Assembly (NCBI RefSeq): GCF_018499505.1 | Contig: NZ_JAHDAC010000002.1 | Coordinates: 124,001-188,000, forward strand | DNA from: Streptococcus parasanguinis | Lineage (GTDB): Bacteria; Bacillota; Bacilli; Lactobacillales; Streptococcaceae | Direction: 5' to 3' | Length of the DNA: 64,000 nucleotides | In this document: positions 37,616 to 46,294 of the stretch, piece after piece | Numbering within the stretch: the first letter of the stretch is position 1 | Layout of the letters: the number at the start of each line of letters is the position of its first letter | Translations under genes and position numbers: made by a program | The notes under the pieces: generated by a model | What the model was told of the DNA's origin: nothing | Databases searched by the model: none | The model's input: only the letters and a program-made list of their open reading frames with translations

Positions 37616-38850
37616 TTAAACTGTCCTCTCTTAATAGGTAGAGTATGGAACTCACCGTCTTTAAAAGTAACTGTAATCGAGTAATCAATAGAATTAAATG
37701 TAACGGACTTAACTTTAGCCACCCACTCTTCATCAATTGAACAGTTATAATAATTTGTAAGAGTCATAATTAGTCGTTTCTCTGCTAAAGTCTTACTTGG
37801 GCAGGCATCCAGCCCTTTGTGCTGTCGTGTTCGACAATTGTAGCGTACTGTTGCTTTATCAGTATGAGGTTTATCAACTGTCAATAACATATCAACACCG
37901 CAATGAGCACAATATATCTTGTCCCTGAATAATGTAGGAATCGACTCATCTCGGTAATAACGCCCTTTACTTCGTCTACGCTTTTCAGCTAATACTGATT
38001 CAAAGTATTCTTTTGAAACAATGGGTTCATGTGCATTATCTACTATGTATTTATCCCTTTGACCCTTATTACGTTTAGGATTTCTAGAGAAATCAGTCCG
38101 ATAGGTTTTCTGAAGAACTAACCGTCCGTAGTAGGCTTCTTGTTTAAAAAACTCATAAAGGATAGACTTTGTAAAAGGATTTCTTAGCCTAGTCCTCTCA
38201 CCTAGATCATTAAGTTTTTGTGCAATTGTAGGAACTCCCAGGCCCTCCATATACCATCTAAAGACCTGCTTAACAATTTTAGCTTCATGTGGTTCTATCA
38301 CATAAGTATCGCCTTGCCAGCGATAACCGTAGATATCCTGTGGGATGTAAGGTAGCCCCTGTTCAAAGGATTTCTTAACATACCACTTAACGTTCTCACT
38401 GATGGACCTCGATTCCTCCTGTGCCACTGAAGCGAGTAGAGTTAGTAATAATTCACCGTCTGATGTCAGAGTTTCAATTCCTTCTCTCTCAAAGCGGATA
38501 TTTACACCTAGTTCCTTTAGTTCTCGAACAGTCGTGAGTAACTCTACCGTATTACGACCAAATCGAGAAATAGACTTGGTTAAAATTAAATCAACTTTCC
38601 CTTCGTGACAGGCTTTAATAAGTGCTTGGAAGTCACTTCTGGTCTCCTGACTTTTTCCACTAATGCCATCATCAATGTAAATCCCTGCGAATGACCAGCA
38701 AGGATTAGACTGAATGAGTTGATTATAGTAACTGACTTGGTTTGACAAAGAATGCTTCAAACTTGAATGCGAAATCCGTGCATAGGCTGCAACCTTTAGC
38801 TTTATTGTCAAGCTAGGGTTTATAGTTTTAATTTGAGTAACTGTTTTCAA
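37612..38850 (-). CDS. Large serine recombinase 2
   Basis: This 412-residue serine recombinase has the catalytic AAYARISHSSLKHSLSNQVS segment, KSISRFGRNTVEL, then a recombinase domain and a zinc ribbon with CAHCG and CRTRQHKGLDAC. It is shorter than recombinase 1 and lacks the long C-terminal coiled coil. It may be the partner of recombinase 1 in a two-recombinase system. The ATG follows AAAGGAGTTG, and its stop overlaps the next gene's start. Confidence 0.92.
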   Translation of the reverse strand: MKTVTQIKTINPSLTIKLKVAAYARISHSSLKHSLSNQVSYYNQLIQSNPCWSFAGIYIDDGISGKSQETRSDFQALIKACHEGKVDLILTKSISRFGRNTVELLTTVRELKELGVNIRFEREGIETLTSDGELLLTLLASVAQEESRSISENVKWYVKKSFEQGLPYIPQDIYGYRWQGDTYVIEPHEAKIVKQVFRWYMEGLGVPTIAQKLNDLGERTRLRNPFTKSILYEFFKQEAYYGRLVLQKTYRTDFSRNPKRNKGQRDKYIVDNAHEPIVSKEYFESVLAEKRRRSKGRYYRDESIPTLFRDKIYCAHCGVDMLLTVDKPHTDKATVRYNCRTRQHKGLDACPSKTLAEKRLIMTLTNYYNCSIDEEWVAKVKSVTFNSIDYSITVTFKDGEFHTLPIKRGQFK

Positions 38851-38901
38851 ATTGATACAACTCCTTTCCGTTACTATATATCACTCTAAAGCACTAATTT
38901 A

Positions 38902-39072
38902 TCAAGTTATAACCCCCTCATACTGGCTAATAATTGGATGATATTTTTCTTTCATTCTGTCCATAAAACAAAGAAATACCACCTCATCAATCACTCCTTG
39001 CGTCAGGAGAAGTTTAGCCTGAGATAAGGTTAATTGATACGTTAACTCATCATAAAAATGTTGTGGTTTCAT
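38902..39072 (-). CDS. SHOCT-like small protein
   Basis: This 56-residue peptide begins MKPQHFYDELTYQLTLSQAK and continues LLLTQGVIDEVVFLCFMDRM with a KEKYHPIISQ end. The pattern (short helix, L-x-x-G-x-I-x-x-x-x-F, second helix, K-Y) is that of SHOCT-like small proteins often found beside serine recombinases in Firmicutes elements. I set the start at 39072, whose ATG overlaps the previous gene's TGA (ATGA) after AAAGGAGAG. Function unknown; it may modulate the recombinases. Confidence 0.75.
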   Translation of the reverse strand: MKPQHFYDELTYQLTLSQAKLLLTQGVIDEVVFLCFMDRMKEKYHPIISQYEGVIT

Positions 39073-39470
39073 GCTCTCTCCTTTTGAAATCTGGTCTTGA
39101 TATAGCACTCATGACTACAATACTGACGTTTGTTATTACCATAAGAAGAAAAAATCTTCTCACAACCTTTACATATATGTTCAGTATATGCCTTTTTATT
39201 TACCTCACTTTGATGACAATTCCACCAAGTCATGCGACAGGTTGTAGAACAAAAGCGTTTCTTTTTCTTACCTTGGTGACTCTCTAACATCTTGTCACAG
39301 ACAGGGCATCTAGCTTGTGTCTTATCTTGATTTGGTTTAGCTGTTATACCCTGCCTCTGACAAAATGACTTCACAGTATTAACCGATATGCCTAACTCAC
39401 TGGAAATACGCTTATAGCCTCGTCCTTCTTTACGAAGAAGAGTGATTTGTTCTTTTTGTTTTGAATTCAT
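39069..39470 (-). CDS. HTH and zinc-finger DNA-binding protein (copy A)
   Basis: This 133-residue protein has an N-terminal helix-turn-helix (EQITLLRKEGRGYKRISSEL then GISVNTVKSFCQR, like sigma region 4 or MerR/Hin heads) and two zinc-finger-like units: CPVC...RFCSTTC and HICKGC...QYCSHEC. It is related in layout and sequence to the gene at 59951 in the same prophage. Such proteins are often labelled sigma-70-like. It is probably a transcription regulator for the recombinase end. Its ribosome binding site GGAGGG lies within one arm of a strong hairpin. Confidence 0.75.
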   Translation of the reverse strand: MNSKQKEQITLLRKEGRGYKRISSELGISVNTVKSFCQRQGITAKPNQDKTQARCPVCDKMLESHQGKKKKRFCSTTCRMTWWNCHQSEVNKKAYTEHICKGCEKIFSSYGNNKRQYCSHECYIKTRFQKERA

Positions 39471-39474
39471 ATTA

Positions 39475-39506
39475 GCCCTCCTACCTTACTAAGTAAGGCT
39501 GAGGGC
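39475..39506 (-). promoter_or_regulatory. Hairpin covering the ribosome binding site of the HTH gene
   Basis: GCCCTC / GAGGGC and CCTTAC / GTAAGG form a two-part stem with a 3-nt loop. On the minus strand the 3' arm contains the GGAGGG Shine-Dalgarno of the gene starting at 39470. On the plus strand the same hairpin is followed by TTTTTT and could end plus-strand transcripts. Confidence 0.6.
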
Positions 39507-39526
39507 ATTTTTTCCGCTTTTTAGGC

Positions 39527-39568
39527 AAAAAAAAATAAGTCTGACAGAAAATACATTCCATCAGGCTT
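39527..39568 (-). terminator. Probable terminator of the phage lysis/late transcript
   Basis: AAGCCTGA / TCAGACTT (one mismatch) with a long loop is followed on the minus strand by nine T residues, directly after the endolysin stop. Confidence 0.65.
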
Positions 39569-39576
39569 AACATAAG

Positions 39577-40359
39577 TTACTGTTTAATTGCCTTTTCCAA
39601 GGCCTGTACTGAAGCAACCAATTTCTCATCGTCAAACTTTTGTGATTCTAAAAATCGGTTGAAGTCACCATCATCTAAGTTGAGATGTACAGCTCCAGCA
39701 TTTTGCAACTGAACAACTGTATCAATGTGACCAATCCCAAAGACAGCACCATTGACCACTGCCACATAACCTTGTTTCCCACTTTTTGATCGTACGACAA
39801 AATTTTTCATATCCTCATCCTCCGAAGTTTCTACTTTCTTTGTGCTAGTTGCTACCTCATAAGGCAGTCTAAACCAGCCAACCATATAACCAACCAATCC
39901 ACCACTATGGCTATCCACTAATCGCCCATCAGAATACCACTTTCGTGACACACGTCGAGTGTAGCCACCACCGCCAACTTCCAGTTGATCGTTGACCCCA
40001 TTACGGTTACTATCCGAATAACCATCGACATTTTGTTCCACTCCTTCAAGTCCAGTACCATCAGAATCCGCTAAACAAACACCGATGTGACCAAAACTGT
40101 GAGTCGGTACACGAATCACGTAAATGTCACCCGCCTGTGGGTTAACCCCTACGGCATCATAGGTGACCTGAAAGCCATTGGCTTTTGCCTTATCAAGGCA
40201 GTCAATGGCATTGGTGTAAGCCATACTCTTCCCTGTTTCCTCCTGAACGATTTTGTCAATTAGAGCCACACATTGCCCACCATAAGGATTGGTAGGCACC
40301 GTCACTTTGGTATTGACTTTCGAGAGGGCATTGGCAACAACCTTTTCTTTACTTGTCAT
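39577..40359 (-). CDS. Phage endolysin with CHAP domain
   Basis: This 260-residue lysin has an N-terminal CHAP amidase/endopeptidase domain (about residues 10-165) with the catalytic cysteine in NPYGGQCVALIDKIV and histidine in SFGHIGVCL. A C-terminal module (about 190-260) with SKSGKQGYVAVVNGAVFGIG is probably for wall binding. The ATG at 40359 is spaced from AAGGAGG properly; the ATG six bases upstream touches the ribosome binding site. It overlaps the holin gene by 11 bp, and both form the lysis cassette. Confidence 0.9.
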   Translation of the reverse strand: MTSKEKVVANALSKVNTKVTVPTNPYGGQCVALIDKIVQEETGKSMAYTNAIDCLDKAKANGFQVTYDAVGVNPQAGDIYVIRVPTHSFGHIGVCLADSDGTGLEGVEQNVDGYSDSNRNGVNDQLEVGGGGYTRRVSRKWYSDGRLVDSHSGGLVGYMVGWFRLPYEVATSTKKVETSEDEDMKNFVVRSKSGKQGYVAVVNGAVFGIGHIDTVVQLQNAGAVHLNLDDGDFNRFLESQKFDDEKLVASVQALEKAIKQ

Positions 40360-40765
40360 TCTCATCCTCCTTATCTTCGTTTAACTGACGTAAGACTTGT
40401 TTAATACGATTAGGCACTGGCAATCCAATACGAGTCGCATTTTCCAAGATGGACAGTCCTTCATTACTGAAGTAGAAAAAGATAACAGCTGTTCGAACTG
40501 CCCCACCTTGTTTTAAGACATGTAGGTCAATCATGTGGGCAACAGCCACCAAACAGATAATCATGGCTTTTTTGAAAATCCCTTTTTTACCGATAGAACT
40601 GGAGAGGTTCTTCTCGACAATGGCTGCCATAATCCCTGTCACATAGTCAATCAACATAAAAATCAAAAGGCCATAAAGAAAGCCATCGACTTCTCCAAAA
40701 ATAGAACCGATGACCCCACCGATTCCTGAAAACACTAACTTATTTGTTGAAACTGCTTGATGCAT
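40349..40765 (-). CDS. Phage holin, Holin_4 (TcdE/UtxA-like) family
   Basis: This 138-residue membrane protein has about three to four hydrophobic segments, including GFLYGLLIFMLIDYVTGIMA (the LxxDxxTG mark of the family) and KAMIICLVAVAHMIDL, and a charged C-terminal tail. It should form membrane holes that release the endolysin. The gene starts 11 bp after the tip protein gene. Confidence 0.93.
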   Translation of the reverse strand: MHQAVSTNKLVFSGIGGVIGSIFGEVDGFLYGLLIFMLIDYVTGIMAAIVEKNLSSSIGKKGIFKKAMIICLVAVAHMIDLHVLKQGGAVRTAVIFFYFSNEGLSILENATRIGLPVPNRIKQVLRQLNEDKEDENDK

Positions 40766-40775
40766 TTTGTCTCCT

Positions 40776-42668
40776 TTAAGCGGTACGTCGCCACCGATAA
40801 ACTGTAATATAAGGCTGTAAACTAGAAGTTTCGGAGGTATTCCCTCGAATAGCCGTATGGTGAGAAAGGGGCTTACTTTTCAAGTCATTTACAATTCCAC
40901 CACTCACAACATAGGTTGGATTGGTATCTCCTGTATAGGCTTGGTCATGGACAAAACCGAGAGTATCCGCACGACCATTACCTGAACCAACCAAGGCAAC
41001 CATATCACCTTTTCCGTGCTTATGAGTCTTACTACCTCCAGTTTTCGATACGGAACTAAATTCTGCTTCGCTCTCAGATACACCCACTAACGTTCGTCCA
41101 TTTCCAAATCGTTCCCACTTCCCTCCCATAAAAGTTGAAGGATTGGTAGAACTCGTTGATTCATAAATTGTTCCAACTGGATAGAAGATATCAATCAACT
41201 TTTTGTTTCTCATGATGATATCGCCATCGAAATAGGATGGCTGACTACCATCCACATCAAGAATCCCTCTTGTCCATGCTTTTCCAATTCCCATTCCAGT
41301 TGGAGATAAGCCATAAACCACCTTTTCAGGACCAACCGTAAACTCAAAATGGCTTTCATAAAACAAATCTCGCAAGTGACCAATGATGGTATAAGACTTG
41401 GTTTGGTCATAAGTACCATTTAAGGTCGCTTGAAAATTCTCTTTGGTATGTTCCGTTGTCGTAGTCCAGTTGGCAGCTCCACCCACATTTGTCGTTTTTT
41501 TACCAGTCGCTAAATCAATGATATCCCACGTCATAGTAGCTCGATTTTTCTGAGTATTGTCTACAATCAGTGGTGCAATTTTTACTTTACGAATCACATT
41601 TAATTGATTCATTGCAGTTCCAACTCGAACCGAAGTAAAGGATAATATGGGCTTAAAATACTCAAGAAGCGTAATCTCGACTTCTTTTCTTGGACTTTGT
41701 CTTCCCCTTGAATCCGTCACAAAAGCAGAGATTTTGGCTCGCCCTACATGGTTAATACCACCTACTCCGCCATTTTGTGAACTTGTTACATTCTGAAGTT
41801 GTACCCACTTGTTTCCTTCAAATTTAAACACTTCCGCTCGATAACCACTAGAAGGAATGGTTGAACCATAAATTCCTGTGGCACCATTGAAGATGACCTT
41901 GGGATTTGACTCCAATGAAGCAAAGGTATTGCCTGTAATGGCATTTTGAGCAATTGTATTTAAATCCGATAAACTGATAGAGGATAGACTAGGAACCACC
42001 GAACTCGGAAGTTGAAGAGCCACTTGGATACGAGACTCTCCGATAACCTTTCCTCCATAAACGGTTTGTACTAAAATGGTGCCAATCCCAGAGGTCGCAT
42101 TGGGGATTTGAAGAGCTAGTCTTGCAACTTCAGGTGTCCAACTACAAGAAGTAGTTGCACCTGTTGCGACCACTCCACTCAAACTACCAAATTGCCACGA
42201 AACATGATGGGTAAAGTCAGCACTTGCACGATTGATAGAAATGGTAATGGGAGACCCCATCATATTCCCAGAAACACTAGCTGTTGAGGAACGTGGAATA
42301 TCTCGTAATCGTAAGAACTGATTACCCGTATTGAGTTGTCCAGGTGACCATCCACCACTTCCTGAAAAGGTCGCAGAAAAACCAATGGTCTTTTGACCAT
42401 TGGAATTGTGAGCGATGGTGATGGTTTTATCAATGAGATGAAGAGAAGAGTTCATGCTATACATATCTGGTCTACCACTCCAAGAAAGAGTTTGACCATC
42501 TATTGAAACACTGGCACTACAGTTATACATTCCAAAGGTTGTTTGGCCATTTCGTAGCCACAATTGAACACGTACAGTTGAAGTATTATTGGCGGTGCTA
42601 GTTCCTGTTTCTTCTACCCTAAGTAGAAGATTGTACCCTCGGTCATTATTACTTCCATAATCTGCCAT
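40776..42668 (-). CDS. DUF859 phage tail tip / receptor-binding protein
   Basis: This 630-residue structural protein has a DUF859 N-terminal part (residues about 1-480; MADYGSNNDRGYNLLLRVEE onward, beta-rich, Ser/Thr/Gly). A C-terminal tail-fibre knob-like domain has FYPVGTIYESTSSTNPSTFM, GGKWERFG and HKHGKGDM, ending in PYITVYRWRRTA. Such C-terminal modules occur in receptor-binding proteins of Gram-positive siphoviruses. Position between Tal and holin fits. Confidence 0.85.
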   Translation of the reverse strand: MADYGSNNDRGYNLLLRVEETGTSTANNTSTVRVQLWLRNGQTTFGMYNCSASVSIDGQTLSWSGRPDMYSMNSSLHLIDKTITIAHNSNGQKTIGFSATFSGSGGWSPGQLNTGNQFLRLRDIPRSSTASVSGNMMGSPITISINRASADFTHHVSWQFGSLSGVVATGATTSCSWTPEVARLALQIPNATSGIGTILVQTVYGGKVIGESRIQVALQLPSSVVPSLSSISLSDLNTIAQNAITGNTFASLESNPKVIFNGATGIYGSTIPSSGYRAEVFKFEGNKWVQLQNVTSSQNGGVGGINHVGRAKISAFVTDSRGRQSPRKEVEITLLEYFKPILSFTSVRVGTAMNQLNVIRKVKIAPLIVDNTQKNRATMTWDIIDLATGKKTTNVGGAANWTTTTEHTKENFQATLNGTYDQTKSYTIIGHLRDLFYESHFEFTVGPEKVVYGLSPTGMGIGKAWTRGILDVDGSQPSYFDGDIIMRNKKLIDIFYPVGTIYESTSSTNPSTFMGGKWERFGNGRTLVGVSESEAEFSSVSKTGGSKTHKHGKGDMVALVGSGNGRADTLGFVHDQAYTGDTNPTYVVSGGIVNDLKSKPLSHHTAIRGNTSETSSLQPYITVYRWRRTA

Positions 42669-42680
42669 AGTCTTTCCTTT

Positions 42681-45569
42681 CTAAGTCTTGCTGTCGATGA
42701 AGCGACAAACCAAATGTTTGGCATTATGCCTTGCAGCTTCTAAACGATAATTTCCAACTTGTAGCGTTTCAACGAATACACCATGGTGGATTTTAATCAC
42801 ACCAGAAGTAACGGTCATGACCGCATTCCCTGCTGATTTAATCATCATTCCTTGTGGGGTTAATTCGATAAACTCAGAATTATCTTTCTTACCAATGATG
42901 ACACCATTATCACCTGCTCGCAGATAAGTGTTCACAAATTGTAAAAGCAAGGCATTACTTTTCAAATCAGCTTCAATAGCTGCGATGCGCTGTGTGTTTG
43001 CGACAAAATCCTGATTGAATTTGGCGAGTGTTTCCTTGTTACTCTTTTCAAATTCCTTATAGGTCTTGAGCCAATCAGAAACTTCACTGGCCAGTGCCCT
43101 CGCTTCCATATCCACTCGAATCGACTCCGTCTTTTCTGTTAGGATGTCCAATTGTTGCTTCAAAAAACTTTGGTCGGCTTTCCCATCAATTTGCTTCATC
43201 AAATCCGCTAATGAAGGTCCAGGTGCTGTTGCGACATTCCCATCTTCAAGTTGGACATTTCGTAGCCAAACCACATCACCTTGTACCCATGTTCCAGATG
43301 ATAAAGTAAAGACAAAAGAATAAGCTGCGTTACTTGAAACCTTCCAACTTGAAACCACTCGTTCCCAATTGGTGGTAAGTTGAATCGATTTTGTTCCACC
43401 TAATTCAGAGCCAATCATCATGGATACCGCCTTTGAAGCTTTTAGTTCCACCGAAAAAGTCATGGTCTGACCAATTCGTGTTCTTAGGTCAAAAAAATCT
43501 CGCTTAAAGCCACCACTTCCTGCTTTGGTACAAGTCATTTTAATCGAGATGCCACTGACAGATGTACTATCTTCTACGATTTCTTTTCGCCATTCTGACT
43601 GAAGATTAGTGAAACTTGTTTCTCTCATAGCATAGTCATCAATGTAATTCCGCCCACCTAAAACAGTCCCCTCAAAGAAAGAAGACCAAGTATAATCACT
43701 CGGGTTCGTTGAAGGTGTAGCAGTTAGTCGATTAACTGCCAAACCCAAATAGCGTTTCCCCTTAGGTGAAGAGGAAATCCCCTCGCCTTTATCACTATCC
43801 GCATACATCTTCCATGTATACAAGGTTTGACCGGTATCTCCCTTATTTCCATAAACACCAATAACGACTGGTGTCGTCAACGTTTCATTTCCGTCAGTGA
43901 AAACGGTTCGTTTGTAATTCCAAAGATATTTGATGGTATCCGTTAAAACTGGAATGGTTTTTGACCAACCACTCGTTGATGTGATAACTCCTGATTTTTG
44001 AGCACTCGCCAAATAGTATTCTTCGATTCGGGAAATGCTGATGCCTCTGTCTCCTTTTGGACCTGGAGTGAGTGACAGTTTAGAAAGTTGACTCTTGGTA
44101 GCTAGTTCTTCGCCTCTCACTTTTAAGAGTGGTGTATCAATTGAAATATTCCCATTGGAGTCCAATGAAAATACTGGCTTGTGACTTCCAGGAATAACAA
44201 CCTTGTTGGCATTGACTTCTATCGCATTTAAATACTCAGTCAACACCTGATGAGAAACCAAACGACGCATCCAAGCAGAATTGGACACGGTTAGTTCATC
44301 TATCTTTGCTTTTTGAATAGCCGCAAAGCGAATTTCTGCCGCCTCTGAGGATAAATAGTCAACTGCTGCTTGATTACCACTCCGAATTGCTTCAGCTTTT
44401 GCTCGCTCAATCCCATCTTCTACATCCTTGCTTACTCGACTCATATTGGAATCAAGTACAAGACTGAGATTGGCTCGCTCCCTTTCAATCTGACGTTGAA
44501 TCTTTCCATCATTGAGAGTTAAGAGCTCATTTGCGACAGATGATATGGGATTTCCTGACACCCCTTGTCCACCAAACGTGACCGTATCGTCAAATGAGAT
44601 GGATGTGATTTGCTCTGTTAAGGCATTAAAGCGATAAGCAACTGTTCTTTTGACCACATCAACTTGATGAAGTCTACTTTTTAGGGTCACCTCGTCCCCC
44701 AACTGCACCTCTTGTCCATCTAGTTCAAAGGCTTCAATCTCAATCACTTCTGAAACCTGATCTAAATGGTCATTGCTAAATTTTGCCATCGCCCATTGTC
44801 TCAATTCTTCCTCGGTATGGAGATTATTGTTCTCATACTCCGCCTCATGCACATAAGGATATTGATGGATGAGAGGACTCTCCACCATAACCGAAAGAGT
44901 TTTCTCTTCCTTTTCACCTTCTGGCTTAAAAGTTGAGGACGCATAAATGCGAGTGACAATAGACTGACTAGAACGAGTACGATCAAACTTTTCTAAGTTA
45001 TGATGCGTTGAAATGACTACCCCACGATTCTTTCCTCGATGTTCTTTGATGGTGAATAAAAAGTTATCACGAACCAACTCTCCCTCCCAAGTTCCTAAAA
45101 TGGAATGTTTCCCATCCATCAATACTTGGTAAAGTGTAGCTGTCTCTGTCGTATTAAACGACCGTTTCTTTGTAATATCACTATCAAAAGAAAAGGGAGC
45201 TATATCTCTTTTAGCTTTTGTGATCAATTGCCCAAGGGCACTTTGGCAGGTCACATTTTGATTCGAAACTGGTAGAATAGAGCGACGCATGATATCATCC
45301 GTAATATGTTGGCAAGTCACACGAACCCTATCGTTTTCTTCAACTGGTTTCTTAATCCGAAAGAGTTGTTTTTTGACATATGGTACTGGACATAGTATCA
45401 ATTTATCTGTCACCAACTCTTTATAGATGCCTGAATCTGTGATGGGATAGTCAAATTGAAGCGTAAAATCTCCATTCAAAGTTTCTTCAACTTCCGCACT
45501 CAAGGTTTCATGAAGGGGAAGTCCGTTCCATTTTGGAGTTTTAGTTTGTCCGTCTAACAAAAATAACAT
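42681..45569 (-). CDS. Tail-associated lysin/endopeptidase-like tail protein (Tal)
   Basis: This 962-residue protein is a baseplate hub: its N-terminal 350 residues (MLFLLDGQTKTPKWNGLPLH to about SISFDDTVTF) belong to the prophage tail endopeptidase family that forms the tail tip trimer. The rest is long, with coiled-coil stretches (about 365-440, 800-880), GPKGDRGISISRIEEYYLAS collagen-like short insert, and a carbohydrate-binding-like segment around 640-780. No clear peptidase active site is visible. The start at 45569 shares a base with the dit stop (TAATG) and follows GGGGGTG. Confidence 0.85.
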   Translation of the reverse strand: MLFLLDGQTKTPKWNGLPLHETLSAEVEETLNGDFTLQFDYPITDSGIYKELVTDKLILCPVPYVKKQLFRIKKPVEENDRVRVTCQHITDDIMRRSILPVSNQNVTCQSALGQLITKAKRDIAPFSFDSDITKKRSFNTTETATLYQVLMDGKHSILGTWEGELVRDNFLFTIKEHRGKNRGVVISTHHNLEKFDRTRSSQSIVTRIYASSTFKPEGEKEEKTLSVMVESPLIHQYPYVHEAEYENNNLHTEEELRQWAMAKFSNDHLDQVSEVIEIEAFELDGQEVQLGDEVTLKSRLHQVDVVKRTVAYRFNALTEQITSISFDDTVTFGGQGVSGNPISSVANELLTLNDGKIQRQIERERANLSLVLDSNMSRVSKDVEDGIERAKAEAIRSGNQAAVDYLSSEAAEIRFAAIQKAKIDELTVSNSAWMRRLVSHQVLTEYLNAIEVNANKVVIPGSHKPVFSLDSNGNISIDTPLLKVRGEELATKSQLSKLSLTPGPKGDRGISISRIEEYYLASAQKSGVITSTSGWSKTIPVLTDTIKYLWNYKRTVFTDGNETLTTPVVIGVYGNKGDTGQTLYTWKMYADSDKGEGISSSPKGKRYLGLAVNRLTATPSTNPSDYTWSSFFEGTVLGGRNYIDDYAMRETSFTNLQSEWRKEIVEDSTSVSGISIKMTCTKAGSGGFKRDFFDLRTRIGQTMTFSVELKASKAVSMMIGSELGGTKSIQLTTNWERVVSSWKVSSNAAYSFVFTLSSGTWVQGDVVWLRNVQLEDGNVATAPGPSLADLMKQIDGKADQSFLKQQLDILTEKTESIRVDMEARALASEVSDWLKTYKEFEKSNKETLAKFNQDFVANTQRIAAIEADLKSNALLLQFVNTYLRAGDNGVIIGKKDNSEFIELTPQGMMIKSAGNAVMTVTSGVIKIHHGVFVETLQVGNYRLEAARHNAKHLVCRFIDSKT

Positions 45570-46294
45570 TACGTCCACCCCCATAATATTTCAATGTGAA
45601 GACTGGTAATTCCAGTACCAAGCACCACACCAACTTTCTTGTCTTTTTGATTGGCATCGAGTGTGATAAAATCTCCTGACCAATGAACCAACTCTCCACT
45701 TTCTGTCAAAAAACTTGGATGATGTGGGTCATTGTCCATAACCAAAGTTTTGTTTAGCTGTTCCAAACCAATGACCTGTTTACCGATAGTGAAACTTGTC
45801 TCACCTGTTGAACTACCTTTAATGGTAATTTTGGGATAAACTAGTGCTGAACCAAGTAGGGGAATTGTCCCATTCTTCGTTAAGGTATACTCACTAACTT
45901 TCTTAAAATATCGAGTAGGATGACAAAGGAAAGTGACCTCTAGGGTGAATACTCCTAAATTATCTTGAACAATATCAAAGCTACCTACCTTATAACACCA
46001 GTACCTTGTGGTTTTCATACGCTCACTTTCAAGCCAAAACCCTTCACGAGTTAAAAGAGCAGAAAATTCATTAATCTGTTCTTCAGTTGCACCAATAAGG
46101 TGAATACGATAAGCTTTCTCAATCACTTTTCGGTGCTTATTGGTCAAAATCAATCCACCACTCAAACCGTCATGTTCTTGCAGTTGGCTTTTAGAAGTCG
46201 GAATATGAAAACTTGGTCTATCTTCCACGAGTATCTTGTAAGGGAATGAGGCAGTTGATAAACCATCTATGATTAATGCATTATGTTGGATCAC
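45569..46294 (-). CDS. Distal tail protein (Dit)
   Basis: This 241-residue protein is of the phage tail component type (N-terminal IIDGLSTASFPYKILVEDRP). Dit hexamers link the tail tube to the tip. It overlaps the tape-measure gene by four bases (ATGA) and the Tal gene by one. Size and place between tape measure and Tal agree. Confidence 0.9.
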   Translation of the reverse strand: MIQHNALIIDGLSTASFPYKILVEDRPSFHIPTSKSQLQEHDGLSGGLILTNKHRKVIEKAYRIHLIGATEEQINEFSALLTREGFWLESERMKTTRYWCYKVGSFDIVQDNLGVFTLEVTFLCHPTRYFKKVSEYTLTKNGTIPLLGSALVYPKITIKGSSTGETSFTIGKQVIGLEQLNKTLVMDNDPHHPSFLTESGELVHWSGDFITLDANQKDKKVGVVLGTGITSLHIEILWGWT

